In this document: piece after piece, positions 16,192 to 24,882 of the stretch | Position numbering within the stretch: the first letter of the stretch is position 1 | Layout: each line of letters opens with the position of its first letter | Assembly (NCBI RefSeq): GCF_936927845.1 | Contig: NZ_CAKZHV010000045.1 | Coordinates: 1 to 39,126 of the forward strand | Direction of reading: 5' to 3' | DNA length: 39,126 nucleotides | Source: an uncultured Sphingomonas sp. | GTDB taxonomy: Bacteria; Pseudomonadota; Alphaproteobacteria; Sphingomonadales; Sphingomonadaceae | The notes under the pieces: generated by a model | The model's database searches: none | The model's input: only the letters and a program-made list of their open reading frames with translations | Told to the model about the DNA's origin: nothing | Made by a program: the position numbers and the translations under genes

Positions 16192-17337
16192 ATGAGGTAT
16201 GTCGTAGGGATGGACGGCACGCTGGCCCTCTGGTTCGATCCCTTGGGCGACGCAGCCGCGGACGCGCCGAGGATCGACGTCCACGTGAACCTGTGGCGCG
16301 ACCTGCCGTCAGGCTTCGACTTCCTCGACGTCGGACTCCGGTTTAAGGATGTCGCTGAACTTGCCCGAGTTCTCATGTTCGTGCCGGGGCGCATCAAGCG
16401 CGACGACGTTTCCGACCTCTGGGCAGTGATGCGCTACGGCGAAGTTCTGAAAATCGTTTTCAACGAGGTCGTGCTTCCGGGACCGGGATCCGCAGACGCC
16501 TATCTTATTGAGCAGGATGGTCGGCCGTGGCTTACGATGCATCGCATCGATATCGCCCGAGACCTAAGTTTCGAGACCGTTTATTCCCCGGATGGTGATG
16601 GTACGATCATCACCTTCGAGGAGCAATTCTGCAACCGTCTCAGGGCGGCAGTGAACGGATGCGATGGCTACGCCAGGTTCCGGATTGACCTTCAAGGCGC
16701 GGCGTCGCGCATGTTCACGGTGGAGACCCATTCTCAGCACGGCCATCTTGCACCGGCGACGGACGTCACCGAGACAACTGAGTTCCGCCTTAACGTCGTT
16801 CGGAGCTACCCTGAAGTCGTAGCGCATCGAGCCCGCGTTGGGCGGTTCAGCATCGAGAAGGTGCATTACTTCTTGATCCGCGACGTCGGGCGCCGCCTAG
16901 TTGCCCAGCATGGCGGCGTGCGTAACGTGCGGCTTCTGGAGACGCGACCGTGGCGCGCCTATGTGGAAAATCGCCCCGGCGGTGATGCTGGCGACATGGA
17001 TCGCTTCGTCATCTATCACTGGAAGGCCGATGGTCGCATTCAACCGTTCGAAGAGTTTGCCGCTTATGCCAGCTTCGCCGCTGACCGGCCTCATCTCGCC
17101 TGGTATGCCGTCGGCATCGTTCTGCTCGGTGCGCTTGGCAGCGCCGTAGCTAGCGAAGCCGCCGCGCTGGTTGCGCTCGCTTCTTGGAGTTCCGTAGTCA
17201 CCGCATCGGTCACACTTTTTTCATGCACGCTACCAGTTGCGGTATTTTGGTGGTTCTCCAAGCGAACATCCATTGTTGCGGCGGTCGGCCGACTTACTAA
17301 GCGGCGGCGTTCGTCGTCATCGATAACTAAGACTTAG
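16192..17337 (+). CDS. Membrane protein of unknown function, divergent from GNAT operon
   Basis: A 381-residue protein. The first about 300 residues are soluble, with mixed strands (LALWFDPLG, IDVHVNLW, YLIEQDGRPWLTMHRIDIAR) and no family I can name. The C-terminal part carries two hydrophobic helices (about residues 303-325 and 334-360), followed by a positively charged tail, so the protein is probably anchored in the inner membrane with a cytosolic head. The ATG at 16192 lacks a good ribosome-binding site; an ATG at 16210 is an alternative. It diverges from the GNAT-ASCH-kinase operon and may share its regulation, but a functional link is only inferred. A C-terminal membrane anchor is common in abortive-infection effectors. 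Confidence 0.55.
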   Translation: MRYVVGMDGTLALWFDPLGDAAADAPRIDVHVNLWRDLPSGFDFLDVGLRFKDVAELARVLMFVPGRIKRDDVSDLWAVMRYGEVLKIVFNEVVLPGPGSADAYLIEQDGRPWLTMHRIDIARDLSFETVYSPDGDGTIITFEEQFCNRLRAAVNGCDGYARFRIDLQGAASRMFTVETHSQHGHLAPATDVTETTEFRLNVVRSYPEVVAHRARVGRFSIEKVHYFLIRDVGRRLVAQHGGVRNVRLLETRPWRAYVENRPGGDAGDMDRFVIYHWKADGRIQPFEEFAAYASFAADRPHLAWYAVGIVLLGALGSAVASEAAALVALASWSSVVTASVTLFSCTLPVAVFWWFSKRTSIVAAVGRLTKRRRSSSSITKT

Positions 17338-17420
17338 GTCACTTTGGTATCGACGATATCCACACGATGTGTGCGTCGCAATTCCGGTAGGCCGCATCGG
17401 CTTGCCTCATGACAGCGATG

Positions 17421-18134
17421 TCAAGGAAGCCAAAGATGCCAGATAGAGATCGATCCGGGTTCGGATATGTCTTTTAAACCGGAGGAATAAAGAAAGTTCC
17501 GACCGTGCGTAGAGCTAGCAAGGTCGTAGCTTTCCGAGCCTTTCGCTACCGGCAGTGTCTCTACAAGATATCCGGGAGGACTTCGAGAGCCGGCGTTTGA
17601 CAGAAATGGCGTCAGCTTGGTGCCGATCGACGACCCGTCGCGGATATAGGCGATCATGAACGCCTCCCGGTTGCCCCATGCATATTCGCCCTCTACGAAG
17701 CGCCTTATGCCATTGTCGCAGTATAGAGACTCAGTCTTCGATGCTGCGGAGTCGATGATTTTGGCCTCCGTGATGAGAGGGAAGCTACGATTGCGGTTCG
17801 ACAGGTATATGGAAAGGTCAGGGCGCTTTTCTAAGTGCGATCCATCGAAGCTCACGCTTTCCTTGCGGCGTGCGACACAGAGGACAAGCTGTCCCCAAAG
17901 CGGTTCGACCTCGATCATCGCGTTCAAACGCGCCTCTAGCAATGCCGTGACTTCGGCTTCGGTGCCCGATGCGACTGTGACAGGGGCTTGGGCGCGGATG
18001 TCGGCGAAGGCTTGAAGAAGACCTTCCGCGATAATGTTGAGATGAAGGCTCGAAATCTCGGGCAGTGGCAACCGTAGCCCTCGCGTCAACTCGGCAATCT
18101 GATCGGGCCGTGGGCGGATCGATGCCGCTCTCAT
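17421..18134 (-). CDS. PD-(D/E)XK-type restriction endonuclease, partner of the methylase
   Basis: A 237-residue protein beginning at the ATG complementary to 18132-18134, which overlaps the methylase stop by 3 bp (ATGA). A nuclease-type core is visible: KRPDLSIYL followed after about 12 residues by LITEAKIID, i.e. the Asp...Glu-x-Lys pattern of PD-(D/E)XK enzymes, with an upstream Glu (VTALLEARLNAMIEVE). As the last gene in an HTH-methylase-nuclease operon it is the likely restriction subunit. Together with a large N6-adenine methylase this points to a type II system. A simpler role as an accessory nuclease cannot be excluded. Confidence 0.65.
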   Translation of the reverse strand: MRAASIRPRPDQIAELTRGLRLPLPEISSLHLNIIAEGLLQAFADIRAQAPVTVASGTEAEVTALLEARLNAMIEVEPLWGQLVLCVARRKESVSFDGSHLEKRPDLSIYLSNRNRSFPLITEAKIIDSAASKTESLYCDNGIRRFVEGEYAWGNREAFMIAYIRDGSSIGTKLTPFLSNAGSRSPPGYLVETLPVAKGSESYDLASSTHGRNFLYSSGLKDISEPGSISIWHLWLP

Positions 18135-21100
18135 GCCCGACCTTGCACCTTGAACAGGTCGAGGTGCGACCAGATGATCCGCTGAGCGAGAAGACGCGCC
18201 TGTGTCTCGCTCCAATACCGTCGTTGTGCCAGTCGACCGATGAGCAAACCTTCATCGCCATCACGAAGCACAACCTCGGATGCAGCCGCGTCGTCCGCGA
18301 CCCGTAAGAGACCTTCCCAATCGCGCGGGTCAGGAGATAGACTGCCGCCGTCCGGCGCTGTCCGCACCTCGATGCCATGCCACGGAGAGATGGTCGGCTG
18401 ACGAACAGGCCGAACGGCAATTTTGGTATTAAAGCGAGCACACCAAGGGGCTAGCTCGCTTTCCAGAACCTTGCAGAAGCGAGCCTGTTCATGATCCGTT
18501 GGAATGGCTTGCGCTTCCCGCTTGCTATGCGCGAACGGCAGATTAAACTCTAACGTGTCGGAAATAACTTGAAGATCGCGTGGGCCGAGGCCGTAAAGCT
18601 CTGCCACCCATCGATCAACTTCGTTCCAGGCAACGTCACCGCGCTGCAAGCCGTCGAAAAGTGTCAGCAGTTCGTCCTTCTGCGAGCGGGAGAGCACTCG
18701 GAAGTCTGGCAGGGGTATGCGGTCCAGCGTCGACTTCTCAACGACCTCTCGCTCGACCCCGAACCGACCGCTGGTCATGAGCGCGATCCACACTGCCAGT
18801 TCGCTTCCAAGAACAAGCGCGAGGTAGCGAACGAGGAGATGAGCCTCGGGAAAGCCGCTCGGACTATACCCATAGAAACTTTGATTGAAGGCGACATCCT
18901 TCTCGGAAATCGCCACGCCGATACGCCCGGTGAGCACAGGCGGCGCTTCGTGAACGACGATCAGCGGCCCCGAATAGATCGCCCGTGAGCGCAAATGATG
19001 GACGCGCTCCTGGGTGAATGGGGACAACCGATCATGGTCGATGGCGATGCTGGCGAATGTGGCGGCCGTGATCTCGGACAATCCATGCAGCGCGCGCGCA
19101 TCCTCTCCCGGAAGCCCATCCCCCTGCCGCCGTATCCTGCTGCTGGGCCGCAGCTTCTGATAGCCGTTGCCGCTTCCCTTTAGTTGTCCGCCGGGCGACA
19201 CGCCGATCGCGTCGCGCCAGAATGCGTCGAGAGTGGGGTGGCCGTGACTCCGCAGTCGCTCCACGATCCCGAAGTCGGCTTTGGTCCCTCGGAATAGAAT
19301 TTTCAGGATTTCAGGCGTTTCGAAAAGCTGCTTTGACGCAATTACCTCCGCATTCAACGCATCTATTCGCATCGTGCCGGCGTCGTTCAGCGACGACTCC
19401 AATCTCGGGCTGATAAGGCGGAACCCAGCACTAGGGTCGGGTCGCCGGTTCGCGGCCAGCAGGATGCAGAACGGCGCGGTGATCTCAGGCCAAACCTTCG
19501 TCTGACGTAAATCCACGCCGTTAATAACCGAGGTGACGTCGAGAGCCTCGAACATAGCTTGGCGGGCCTCGGCCATGCCGTCTCCTTGCAAGAACAGAAG
19601 CCGGGCATGAAGAGCAAAGGCGATCTGCCCGCCGGGCTTGGCCCATTCCATGGCGCGCCAGACGAATGGCAAGTCGAGCCCCTCGTTCGGCAGGGGAGGT
19701 GACGCGATCGAAATCTTCCTGTCGGCAGCGATGCGAGTGACCGTCGCACGAACCAGCCTCCAGTCAGGCAATCCAGTGCCACTTGCCCAAGGAGGATTGC
19801 CGATCACCAGATCGTAGCGACCGACATGTTCGTCGCCGACGAGCGGTCCCAAGCTTCCCAGCTCGTTGCCTTCAATTTCGCCATCGGCGCGGATGCGATG
19901 AAGCACCTTGCCACGCAAATCTTCGAATCTAAGCTTGTCGACAGGACGCGGATTGGCGTCCAGTTCGATCGACATCAGATACAACCCTAGCGCCGCGAAG
20001 CGCAGCGCTGCCTCGTTGATGTCGAACCCTACGATCTGGTTGTAGAGTAGCGACCTCAACGCGCCGGTATCCGGCCGCTTCTCTTCCAAGCGCCAGCTCT
20101 CCGCTACCAGCTCGCGAAAGGCCGTCAGAAGGAAGACGCCGGCACCGGCCGCGGGATCGAGAATCTTTGCCTTGTGGCAGGCGTCCTGTCGTTCGAGCGC
20201 GCGGAAGGATGCGCGCACCATCAGGTCCGCGATCGATCGAGGCGTGTAGTAGCCACCTTCACGCCGCTGTCGTGCCGGCGCATGGCTGCGAAGATACAGT
20301 TCGTATGCCTGGCTCAGAACACCGACCGGGATGTGAGCGAAATCGAGATGATCCCACTTTTCCTGCCAGCCCAGGAAGAGTTGGCCGTCAGGCGCCCGGC
20401 GGAGCACATCGCCTAGGCTGCCAAATGCGTGATCAGGTAGCATTGCGAAGATGCCGTCCGACAACGGAAGAAGATCGCCGTTGAAGGTCGCGTCGAGCCA
20501 ATTGGAGGTTTTTGCCGCAACATCCCGATTGTCGAACAGGCTTGCGCCACTATCCGTACCAGACAATGTGACCGGCAGCAGATTACGATCGGCGAGAAAT
20601 CGCGTGAAAAGCGCGCGGCCGACTAGGGAGATCGCATCTTCGTCCGTGACGCCGTCGATCGCGATTAGCTTGCTGATTGACCCGGTCAGCAGGCTCAGAA
20701 CGACGTTGGAGATCCAGGTGCGCTGGCTGATGGCGGCTTGAGGGCGCACATTCGCCAACCGGGCCAAAGCCGCCCGTTTGGCGTCACGATCATCGCCCCA
20801 CTCGACACGAGCCTGTCTGGGAGACTTGTTGTCGAGCGCGATGCGATAGACATCCAGTCGACCTGGCCCGACGACTGCCAGATACGGCGCATCGCCTCGC
20901 ATCGCCAGCAATCGCCTGATCTTATGGAGATGGACCTCATCTTCAAGCGTATCGCCGTCGACAAGAAAGAGCAGCGGTGCGCCTTGCCACTCGTAGACTG
21001 CGCTCACGCTTGCCAGCAGATCGTTTCCGCCGCGCCGCGCGGTCAGAAGCGTCGCGTACGGCAGAAGGTCAGGCCCATCGCCATTCAGCAGGCGAAGCTC

Positions 21101-21148
21101 TGTCGGGTCGCCCCCGAATTCGGCGATGACGCTTGCGAGATCAACCAT
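18131..21148 (-). CDS. N6-adenine DNA methyltransferase of a type II restriction-modification system
   Basis: A 1005-residue class I SAM-dependent methylase. Motif I (KILDPAAGAGVFLLTAF, near residue 330) and motif IV NPPW (near residue 450, VIGNPPWASG) are both intact, so the enzyme should be active on adenine. About 300 residues precede motif I, a helical/alpha-beta region typical of Eco57I-like methylases, and YYTPRSIADLMV directly before the core is a usual N6-methylase lead-in. The C-terminal half should contain the target-recognition region. No nuclease motif was seen in this polypeptide, which fits having a separate nuclease gene. It lies 55 bp downstream of the HTH controller and overlaps the nuclease gene. 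Confidence 0.85.
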   Translation of the reverse strand: MVDLASVIAEFGGDPTELRLLNGDGPDLLPYATLLTARRGGNDLLASVSAVYEWQGAPLLFLVDGDTLEDEVHLHKIRRLLAMRGDAPYLAVVGPGRLDVYRIALDNKSPRQARVEWGDDRDAKRAALARLANVRPQAAISQRTWISNVVLSLLTGSISKLIAIDGVTDEDAISLVGRALFTRFLADRNLLPVTLSGTDSGASLFDNRDVAAKTSNWLDATFNGDLLPLSDGIFAMLPDHAFGSLGDVLRRAPDGQLFLGWQEKWDHLDFAHIPVGVLSQAYELYLRSHAPARQRREGGYYTPRSIADLMVRASFRALERQDACHKAKILDPAAGAGVFLLTAFRELVAESWRLEEKRPDTGALRSLLYNQIVGFDINEAALRFAALGLYLMSIELDANPRPVDKLRFEDLRGKVLHRIRADGEIEGNELGSLGPLVGDEHVGRYDLVIGNPPWASGTGLPDWRLVRATVTRIAADRKISIASPPLPNEGLDLPFVWRAMEWAKPGGQIAFALHARLLFLQGDGMAEARQAMFEALDVTSVINGVDLRQTKVWPEITAPFCILLAANRRPDPSAGFRLISPRLESSLNDAGTMRIDALNAEVIASKQLFETPEILKILFRGTKADFGIVERLRSHGHPTLDAFWRDAIGVSPGGQLKGSGNGYQKLRPSSRIRRQGDGLPGEDARALHGLSEITAATFASIAIDHDRLSPFTQERVHHLRSRAIYSGPLIVVHEAPPVLTGRIGVAISEKDVAFNQSFYGYSPSGFPEAHLLVRYLALVLGSELAVWIALMTSGRFGVEREVVEKSTLDRIPLPDFRVLSRSQKDELLTLFDGLQRGDVAWNEVDRWVAELYGLGPRDLQVISDTLEFNLPFAHSKREAQAIPTDHEQARFCKVLESELAPWCARFNTKIAVRPVRQPTISPWHGIEVRTAPDGGSLSPDPRDWEGLLRVADDAAASEVVLRDGDEGLLIGRLAQRRYWSETQARLLAQRIIWSHLDLFKVQGRA

Positions 21149-21202
21149 CTGATGGTCTCGCTTCGCATAAGAGCCGGCACGCCGTAGTGTTGCCGAGGCG
21201 GG

Positions 21203-21493
21203 TCATATCTCAAGGTCCAGATTGTTCTGGCGATCACCGCCAAAACGGCCACGCCCCGCACCGCCGCGCGGCTTCTTGGGCGCAAGCTCTACCTTCGACA
21301 TGATCCTGCGATAGTCTCCGCCGAGGTCGCTAACGCCGGCAATGAGGACAGCGATGAGCCCGAGGTGGGTGGGCAGTTCGCCAGCTCGAGCGTAATTCGA
21401 GATCGAGTTGGGGTTCATGCCGATGAGTTCGGCGAACGCGCGGACGCTTAGCCCCGCCCTTCCAATTGCGTCGAGAAAGTCCGCATACAACAT
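21203..21493 (-). CDS. HTH controller protein of the restriction-modification operon
   Basis: A 96-residue protein with an XRE-type helix-turn-helix (about residues 15-37: SVRAFAELIGMNPNSISNY), then a hydrophobic helix (LIAVLIAGVSDL) and a basic Gly/Arg-rich tail (KKPRGGAGRGRFGG) that could bind DNA or RNA unspecifically. Restriction-modification systems often carry such a small controller that delays nuclease expression. It is the promoter-proximal gene of the operon. A candidate operator with dyad symmetry lies just upstream (21530-21545). The link to the methylase is by position and orientation; a different regulatory target is possible. Confidence 0.65.
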   Translation of the reverse strand: MLYADFLDAIGRAGLSVRAFAELIGMNPNSISNYARAGELPTHLGLIAVLIAGVSDLGGDYRRIMSKVELAPKKPRGGAGRGRFGGDRQNNLDLEI

Positions 21494-21869
21494 CTCAAGC
21501 TTACCGCTACATACTTTAATATACCTTCACACATGATTTTATGTGAGTAAAGCGTGATCGTGCTCGGACCGGCGAGGCTAATCGGCCCAGAACAGGGTGC
21601 CCGGCCGCGGCAGTAGCGGCGTGAATCAACGGCCGGTACGAACAGCCCCTGAGCTCCAAACCGGCCATTCTGCCCTCCACCATCGACCGGCGTCGCAGGC
21701 CCCTGCCCCCGCCTGAACGAACGTCGGCTTACGGACGGTCCTAACCCGAAAGCGGACTGGCGGCTTCCCACCCGATTGGCCTTCGGGCCGCGTGCCCCGT
21801 TTTGAAGTATCAATCGTCTCCCGTGAAAAACATCGCAAGCGCCCAGCAACTCCCTCACGCTCCCGCCTC
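21494..21869. other. 376-bp gap upstream of the restriction-modification operon
   Basis: Between the HTH controller and the parB end. The 60 bp nearest the controller is AT-rich and holds the operator-like repeat. The rest is GC-rich with no protein domain in any frame; it separates the accessory island from the plasmid backbone. Confidence 0.45.
21530..21545. promoter_or_regulatory. Inverted repeat, candidate operator of the controller gene
   Basis: CACAT (21530-21534) and ATGTG (21541-21545) form a perfect 5-bp inverted repeat with a 6-nt AT-rich spacer, about 37 bp before the controller start codon. The dyad and position suit a binding site for the HTH protein itself. No consensus is known to me for this family. 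Confidence 0.4.
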
Positions 21870-22847
21870 TTAAGTCAGCAGGCCCTCGATCGCCTTCAGC
21901 AACTCAGCCGACGACGCTCCAGTTTTGGGCTGCACCTTGATTGTGAGCCCCCCTCCCCTCGCCTTGCTGTAGCGCAGGATTACCTTGCCGCCGTCGCCCT
22001 TGATCTCCTTCTCGGCACCGCCCTTCGCCGTGGGCGCTATGGTTGCCTGAACGAGCCGCTTCGCGACTTCGGGGCCGCTTAGTTTGGCGGCGCCTTGGTC
22101 ACGCTCTTGCGCGATCCGCTCCGCCTCATCGCGCATCTTGACGAGCGCCTTGGGGTCGCCCGCGAGCGGCTTGATATCGCGTGCCACGCGTACGGTGATG
22201 TCATGCGTGTCGGAGAATGCCGCCACCAGTGGCTCGGGCAGACGGGCCACGTCGAGCAGACGGCTTAGCCAGGACTTGGACAACTTCAGATGCTCAGCCA
22301 TCTGCGACTGCGAGCCGTCGTAGAACTCAGCAAGGGCGATCGTATATTCCTTCGCCCGCTCCCAATCCGAGATGTCCTTGCGCGACCGGTTCTCGACATC
22401 GGAGACGCGAAATGCCTCCTCATCGGTGACGCTCTGGACCGTCACAAGATACTCGAACTCCGGATGATGGTGCGCGCGCAGCCAAGTCACCGTCCACCAG
22501 CGACGGACGCCCGCGACGATTTCGTAGTCGAAATCCGGATCATCCTTGAGGCGACGGACGATCGCCGGGATCCGCTGCTTCTTTGCGGAGAGGAACGAGT
22601 CGATGAGATCGCGGCAACTGTCCTCATTCAGGTGGTCGAGATCGCGGTTGTGCATGCGCCACGGACGGCACCGTGCCGGGTCCACCCATTCGGTGCGGTC
22701 GGCCACCGTCTTGCCGGTGGCGATTCGCGCGAGCGTCTGGCTGCGGCTCGCCATGATCCCGTCCGCCGGGGTCGCCCGGTCGAGGTTCTGCTCGTCGTCG
22801 AGCCCTTCTGTGAACATCGAGCCGAAGCCCTTATTGCCCTTGCTCAT
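21870..22847 (-). CDS. parB: ParB-family plasmid partition protein
   Basis: A 325-residue ParB/Spo0J-type centromere-binding CTPase. The start is placed at MSKGNKG (ATG complementary to 22845-22847) with AAAGGGA upstream. The N-terminal nuclease-like domain contains the core GVRRWWTV and DVENRSRKDISDWERA, with NRSR matching the ENxxR box of ParB. The HTH core follows (SQSQMAEHLKLSKSWLSRLL). The C-terminal region with KVILRYSKARGGGLTIKV would be the dimerisation part. It lies downstream of parA on the same strand, and three parS-like palindromes fill the gap between them. Partition function is strongly supported by gene order and sites. Confidence 0.9.
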   Translation of the reverse strand: MSKGNKGFGSMFTEGLDDEQNLDRATPADGIMASRSQTLARIATGKTVADRTEWVDPARCRPWRMHNRDLDHLNEDSCRDLIDSFLSAKKQRIPAIVRRLKDDPDFDYEIVAGVRRWWTVTWLRAHHHPEFEYLVTVQSVTDEEAFRVSDVENRSRKDISDWERAKEYTIALAEFYDGSQSQMAEHLKLSKSWLSRLLDVARLPEPLVAAFSDTHDITVRVARDIKPLAGDPKALVKMRDEAERIAQERDQGAAKLSGPEVAKRLVQATIAPTAKGGAEKEIKGDGGKVILRYSKARGGGLTIKVQPKTGASSAELLKAIEGLLT

Positions 22848-22899
22848 CGGCTCATCCCTTTCTTGTCTTCTGGGCGACCATCGGGCGACGAGCGGTCGA

Positions 22900-22915
22900 G
22901 TTGCCACGTGGCAAC
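22900..22915. repeat. parS-like palindrome 1 (between parA and parB)
   Basis: Perfect 16-bp palindrome GTTGCCACGTGGCAAC. The CACGTG centre resembles the centre of chromosomal parS. It is the site nearest parB, with identical copy 3 at 23093-23108. Confidence 0.8.
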
Positions 22916-23012
22916 CGGCGCTCACACTGTCCCCGCTGGACGGCGGCTAGCAGCAGCTTACGCAGCAGTAGCCTCGGTCTAAGTGTTTGTTTTGGCTCGC
23001 GGTCCTCCAAGG

Positions 23013-23028
23013 GTTTCCACGTGGCAAC
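23013..23028. repeat. parS-like palindrome 2
   Basis: GTTTCCACGTGGCAAC, one mismatch from the perfect copies; centred 113 bp from copy 1 and 80 bp from copy 3. Part of the presumed centromere bound by ParB. Confidence 0.75.
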
Positions 23029-23092
23029 ACGCCATTCGGCGCGGCTTGGCCGAGCTTCGCGGGCAAAGCTCGCGGCAGAAGTGAGCCGCACG

Positions 23093-23108
23093 GTTGCCAC
23101 GTGGCAAC
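23093..23108. repeat. parS-like palindrome 3
   Basis: Perfect copy of GTTGCCACGTGGCAAC, only 5 bp from the parA stop codon. With copies 1 and 2 it makes a clustered centromere between the two partition genes. Confidence 0.8.
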
Positions 23109-23112
23109 TCAC

Positions 23113-24315
23113 CTAGATCTGCCCCCCTGCCCGGCTCGCCCACATGCGCAGCACATCCTGCTCGATGTCCTGGCAAACGTCGTTGAGGTGCTTCATGCAG
23201 CGATTGTACACCTCGTGCGACGTGACGGGCTTCTCGAGCTCGAAGACGGTCTTCATGCGCGAGCTGGCATTGTCGATTTCGGCGCTTGTGACCATCACCG
23301 ACTGGGTCATCGAGCCGCCGAAGACCTGGCGCATCATCGACAGCACTTCACGGTGCATCGACTTGCTTTCATCGACCCGGCTGCCGACCAGACGGATGAA
23401 ATTGTACGCCGGTCGGCCGCGGCCCGCGAGCTGCTCGAGTTGCTTCATCGTGGTTCGCGTCATGTCGATGAACGACACGGTCGACGCGAAATCGACCAGG
23501 CTCGGCGGCACCGGGATCACCATGGAATTCGCGGCCTGGAGCACCGCCATGGACACCATGCCGAGCGCCGGCGGCGGGTCCATGATGACGACGTCGTAAT
23601 CGTCGACCACTTCGTCGATCGCCTGCGCAATCAGGTCGATGATCTCCATATTCTGGTTGCGCGCCATATGCCCCGCGATCTCATATTCGAGATTGTAGAG
23701 GCGCAGGTTCGACGGGATCAGATCCAGGTTGTGGAAGTGCGTCTTGCGGATGATCTTGCGAACGCCGAGCAGCTCCGGATTGTGGAAGTGCCCGTAGAGC
23801 GTATCCTCTTCGTCGAGGTCGACGTCGGGGCGGTAGCCGAACATCATCGTCGACGACGCCTGGCTGTCGCAATCGATGAAGAGGGTGCGGTAGCCGTTGA
23901 TCGCGAAATGCTGCGCGAGGTGCAGCGCGATGGTCGACTTACCGACGCCGCCCTTGAAGTTGCAGACCGAGATGATCGCCGGCGTGTCGGTCGGCTCGCG
24001 CCAGGGCCGTGTGCCGAAGACCTCGCGCATGTGGTCGAGTTCCTCCAGCGTGTACTGGAGACGATGCCCGGAGCCGGTGCGACCGCGGGCGGGGAGGCGG
24101 CCATCGCGCTCCGCTTCGCGCACCGCCGACGCTGTCCGGCCGACCAGCGCCGCCGCCTTGGATATCGAAAAGGTCGGCCCTTTCTTCTGGCCCGTCTCCG
24201 GATCGACCGCGCTGTCGCGAATGCGCTTGAGGATCGTCAGCGACTTTCGATGCAGCACATCCAGACCACCTTCGATGAGGTCATCGGGCTGGGATAGGGC
24301 AGGGTCAGTGGCCAT
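23113..24315 (-). CDS. parA: ParA-family partition ATPase
   Basis: A 400-residue ParA. The first about 110 residues include a helix-turn-helix (SISKAAALVGRTASAVREAER), as in type Ia plasmid ParA proteins that bind and repress their own promoter. The ATPase domain starts IISVCNFKGGVGKST, the deviant Walker A with the signature Lys. Walker A' / B-type strands follow (TLFIDCDSQASST and YDVVIMDPPPALG). The C-terminal domain is complete. It is transcribed away from repA and is followed by parS sites and parB, so parA-parB form an operon. Length fits the type Ia family (about 400). Confidence 0.92.
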   Translation of the reverse strand: MATDPALSQPDDLIEGGLDVLHRKSLTILKRIRDSAVDPETGQKKGPTFSISKAAALVGRTASAVREAERDGRLPARGRTGSGHRLQYTLEELDHMREVFGTRPWREPTDTPAIISVCNFKGGVGKSTIALHLAQHFAINGYRTLFIDCDSQASSTMMFGYRPDVDLDEEDTLYGHFHNPELLGVRKIIRKTHFHNLDLIPSNLRLYNLEYEIAGHMARNQNMEIIDLIAQAIDEVVDDYDVVIMDPPPALGMVSMAVLQAANSMVIPVPPSLVDFASTVSFIDMTRTTMKQLEQLAGRGRPAYNFIRLVGSRVDESKSMHREVLSMMRQVFGGSMTQSVMVTSAEIDNASSRMKTVFELEKPVTSHEVYNRCMKHLNDVCQDIEQDVLRMWASRAGGQI

Positions 24316-24882
24316 CGGCGTCCGCTTCTGTCAGTTTGATGCCCTGCTGTAGCCTCGTTGGCAGTTTCGATCAACGAATTGGCCATCAGACTTACAAAAG
24401 TACCGATGATCTCCGAGCCGAAAAGGCTCAGCTGGTCGTTGATACCTTCTTCGCAGACGCTGACCGATGATCTCGGAGCAGCAGGTGGCGCCTACACGCC
24501 CTGGTTGGCGCCCGGGTTGCGGTCAGCAGCTGCCTGTGAATAGATACCGATGATCTCGGTACTTTCCGATGATCTCGGTACTTTCCGATGATCTCGGTGC
24601 AGCGGGCAGATGATCTCGGTGCGACTCGACCGATGATGTCGGAGCGCATACCTATTACTAGAATCACCCTAAGAAGAACCGATTCGCAAATCGTCTGAAT
24701 TTTTCAGATTTGGGCAGGAGAGGGGACGCGTCAGACCGCAAACGGCACCGACATCATCGGTCGTTTTGCAGGTTTCGCCCTCCATCCCGCCTCCAAACTG
24801 CCAATAGGGTTGATTTTGAGCGTCAAACCTGTTGAGACATGCCCCACACAACCCCCGGCAGATTCGGGGGGAAGGGCAGACC
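24316..24882. other. Replication origin region (oriV) with iterons, between parA and repA
   Basis: A 567-bp region between the divergent parA and repA genes. It carries seven forward copies and one reverse copy of an ACCGATGATCTCGGT-type iteron, and an AT-richer stretch (about 24649-24712) with short hairpins: TCTGAA-TTT-TTCAGA and CGATT-CGCA-AATCG. Iterons before a RepA gene plus an AT-rich unwinding region are the usual form of an iteron-controlled plasmid origin. Reading frames here carry no protein domain. Confidence 0.8.
24402..24761 (+). repeat. Iteron cluster of the origin
   Basis: Copies of a 15-bp unit ACCGATGATCTCGGT, itself an imperfect palindrome (ACCGA...TCGGT). Forward copies are at 24402-24416, 24463-24477, 24546-24560, 24565-24579, 24584-24598, 24606-24620 and 24629-24643. 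One reverse copy lies at 24747-24761 (ACCGACATCATCGGT). Three central copies are spaced 19 bp apart, nearly two helical turns, so bound proteins would sit on one face. Presumed RepA-binding sites. Confidence 0.85.

Noticed and set aside
22987..24297. Plus-strand frame of 436 codons opposite parA
   Set aside because: It reads through the parS sites and the whole parA gene with His/Arg/Asp-rich low-complexity sequence; the minus strand has a complete ParA.
24546..24643. Closely spaced repeats that could look like a CRISPR array
   Set aside because: The repeat unit is about 15 bp with 4-8 bp between copies, too short for spacers, and the unit also occurs singly elsewhere; it fits origin iterons. 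No cas genes are present.
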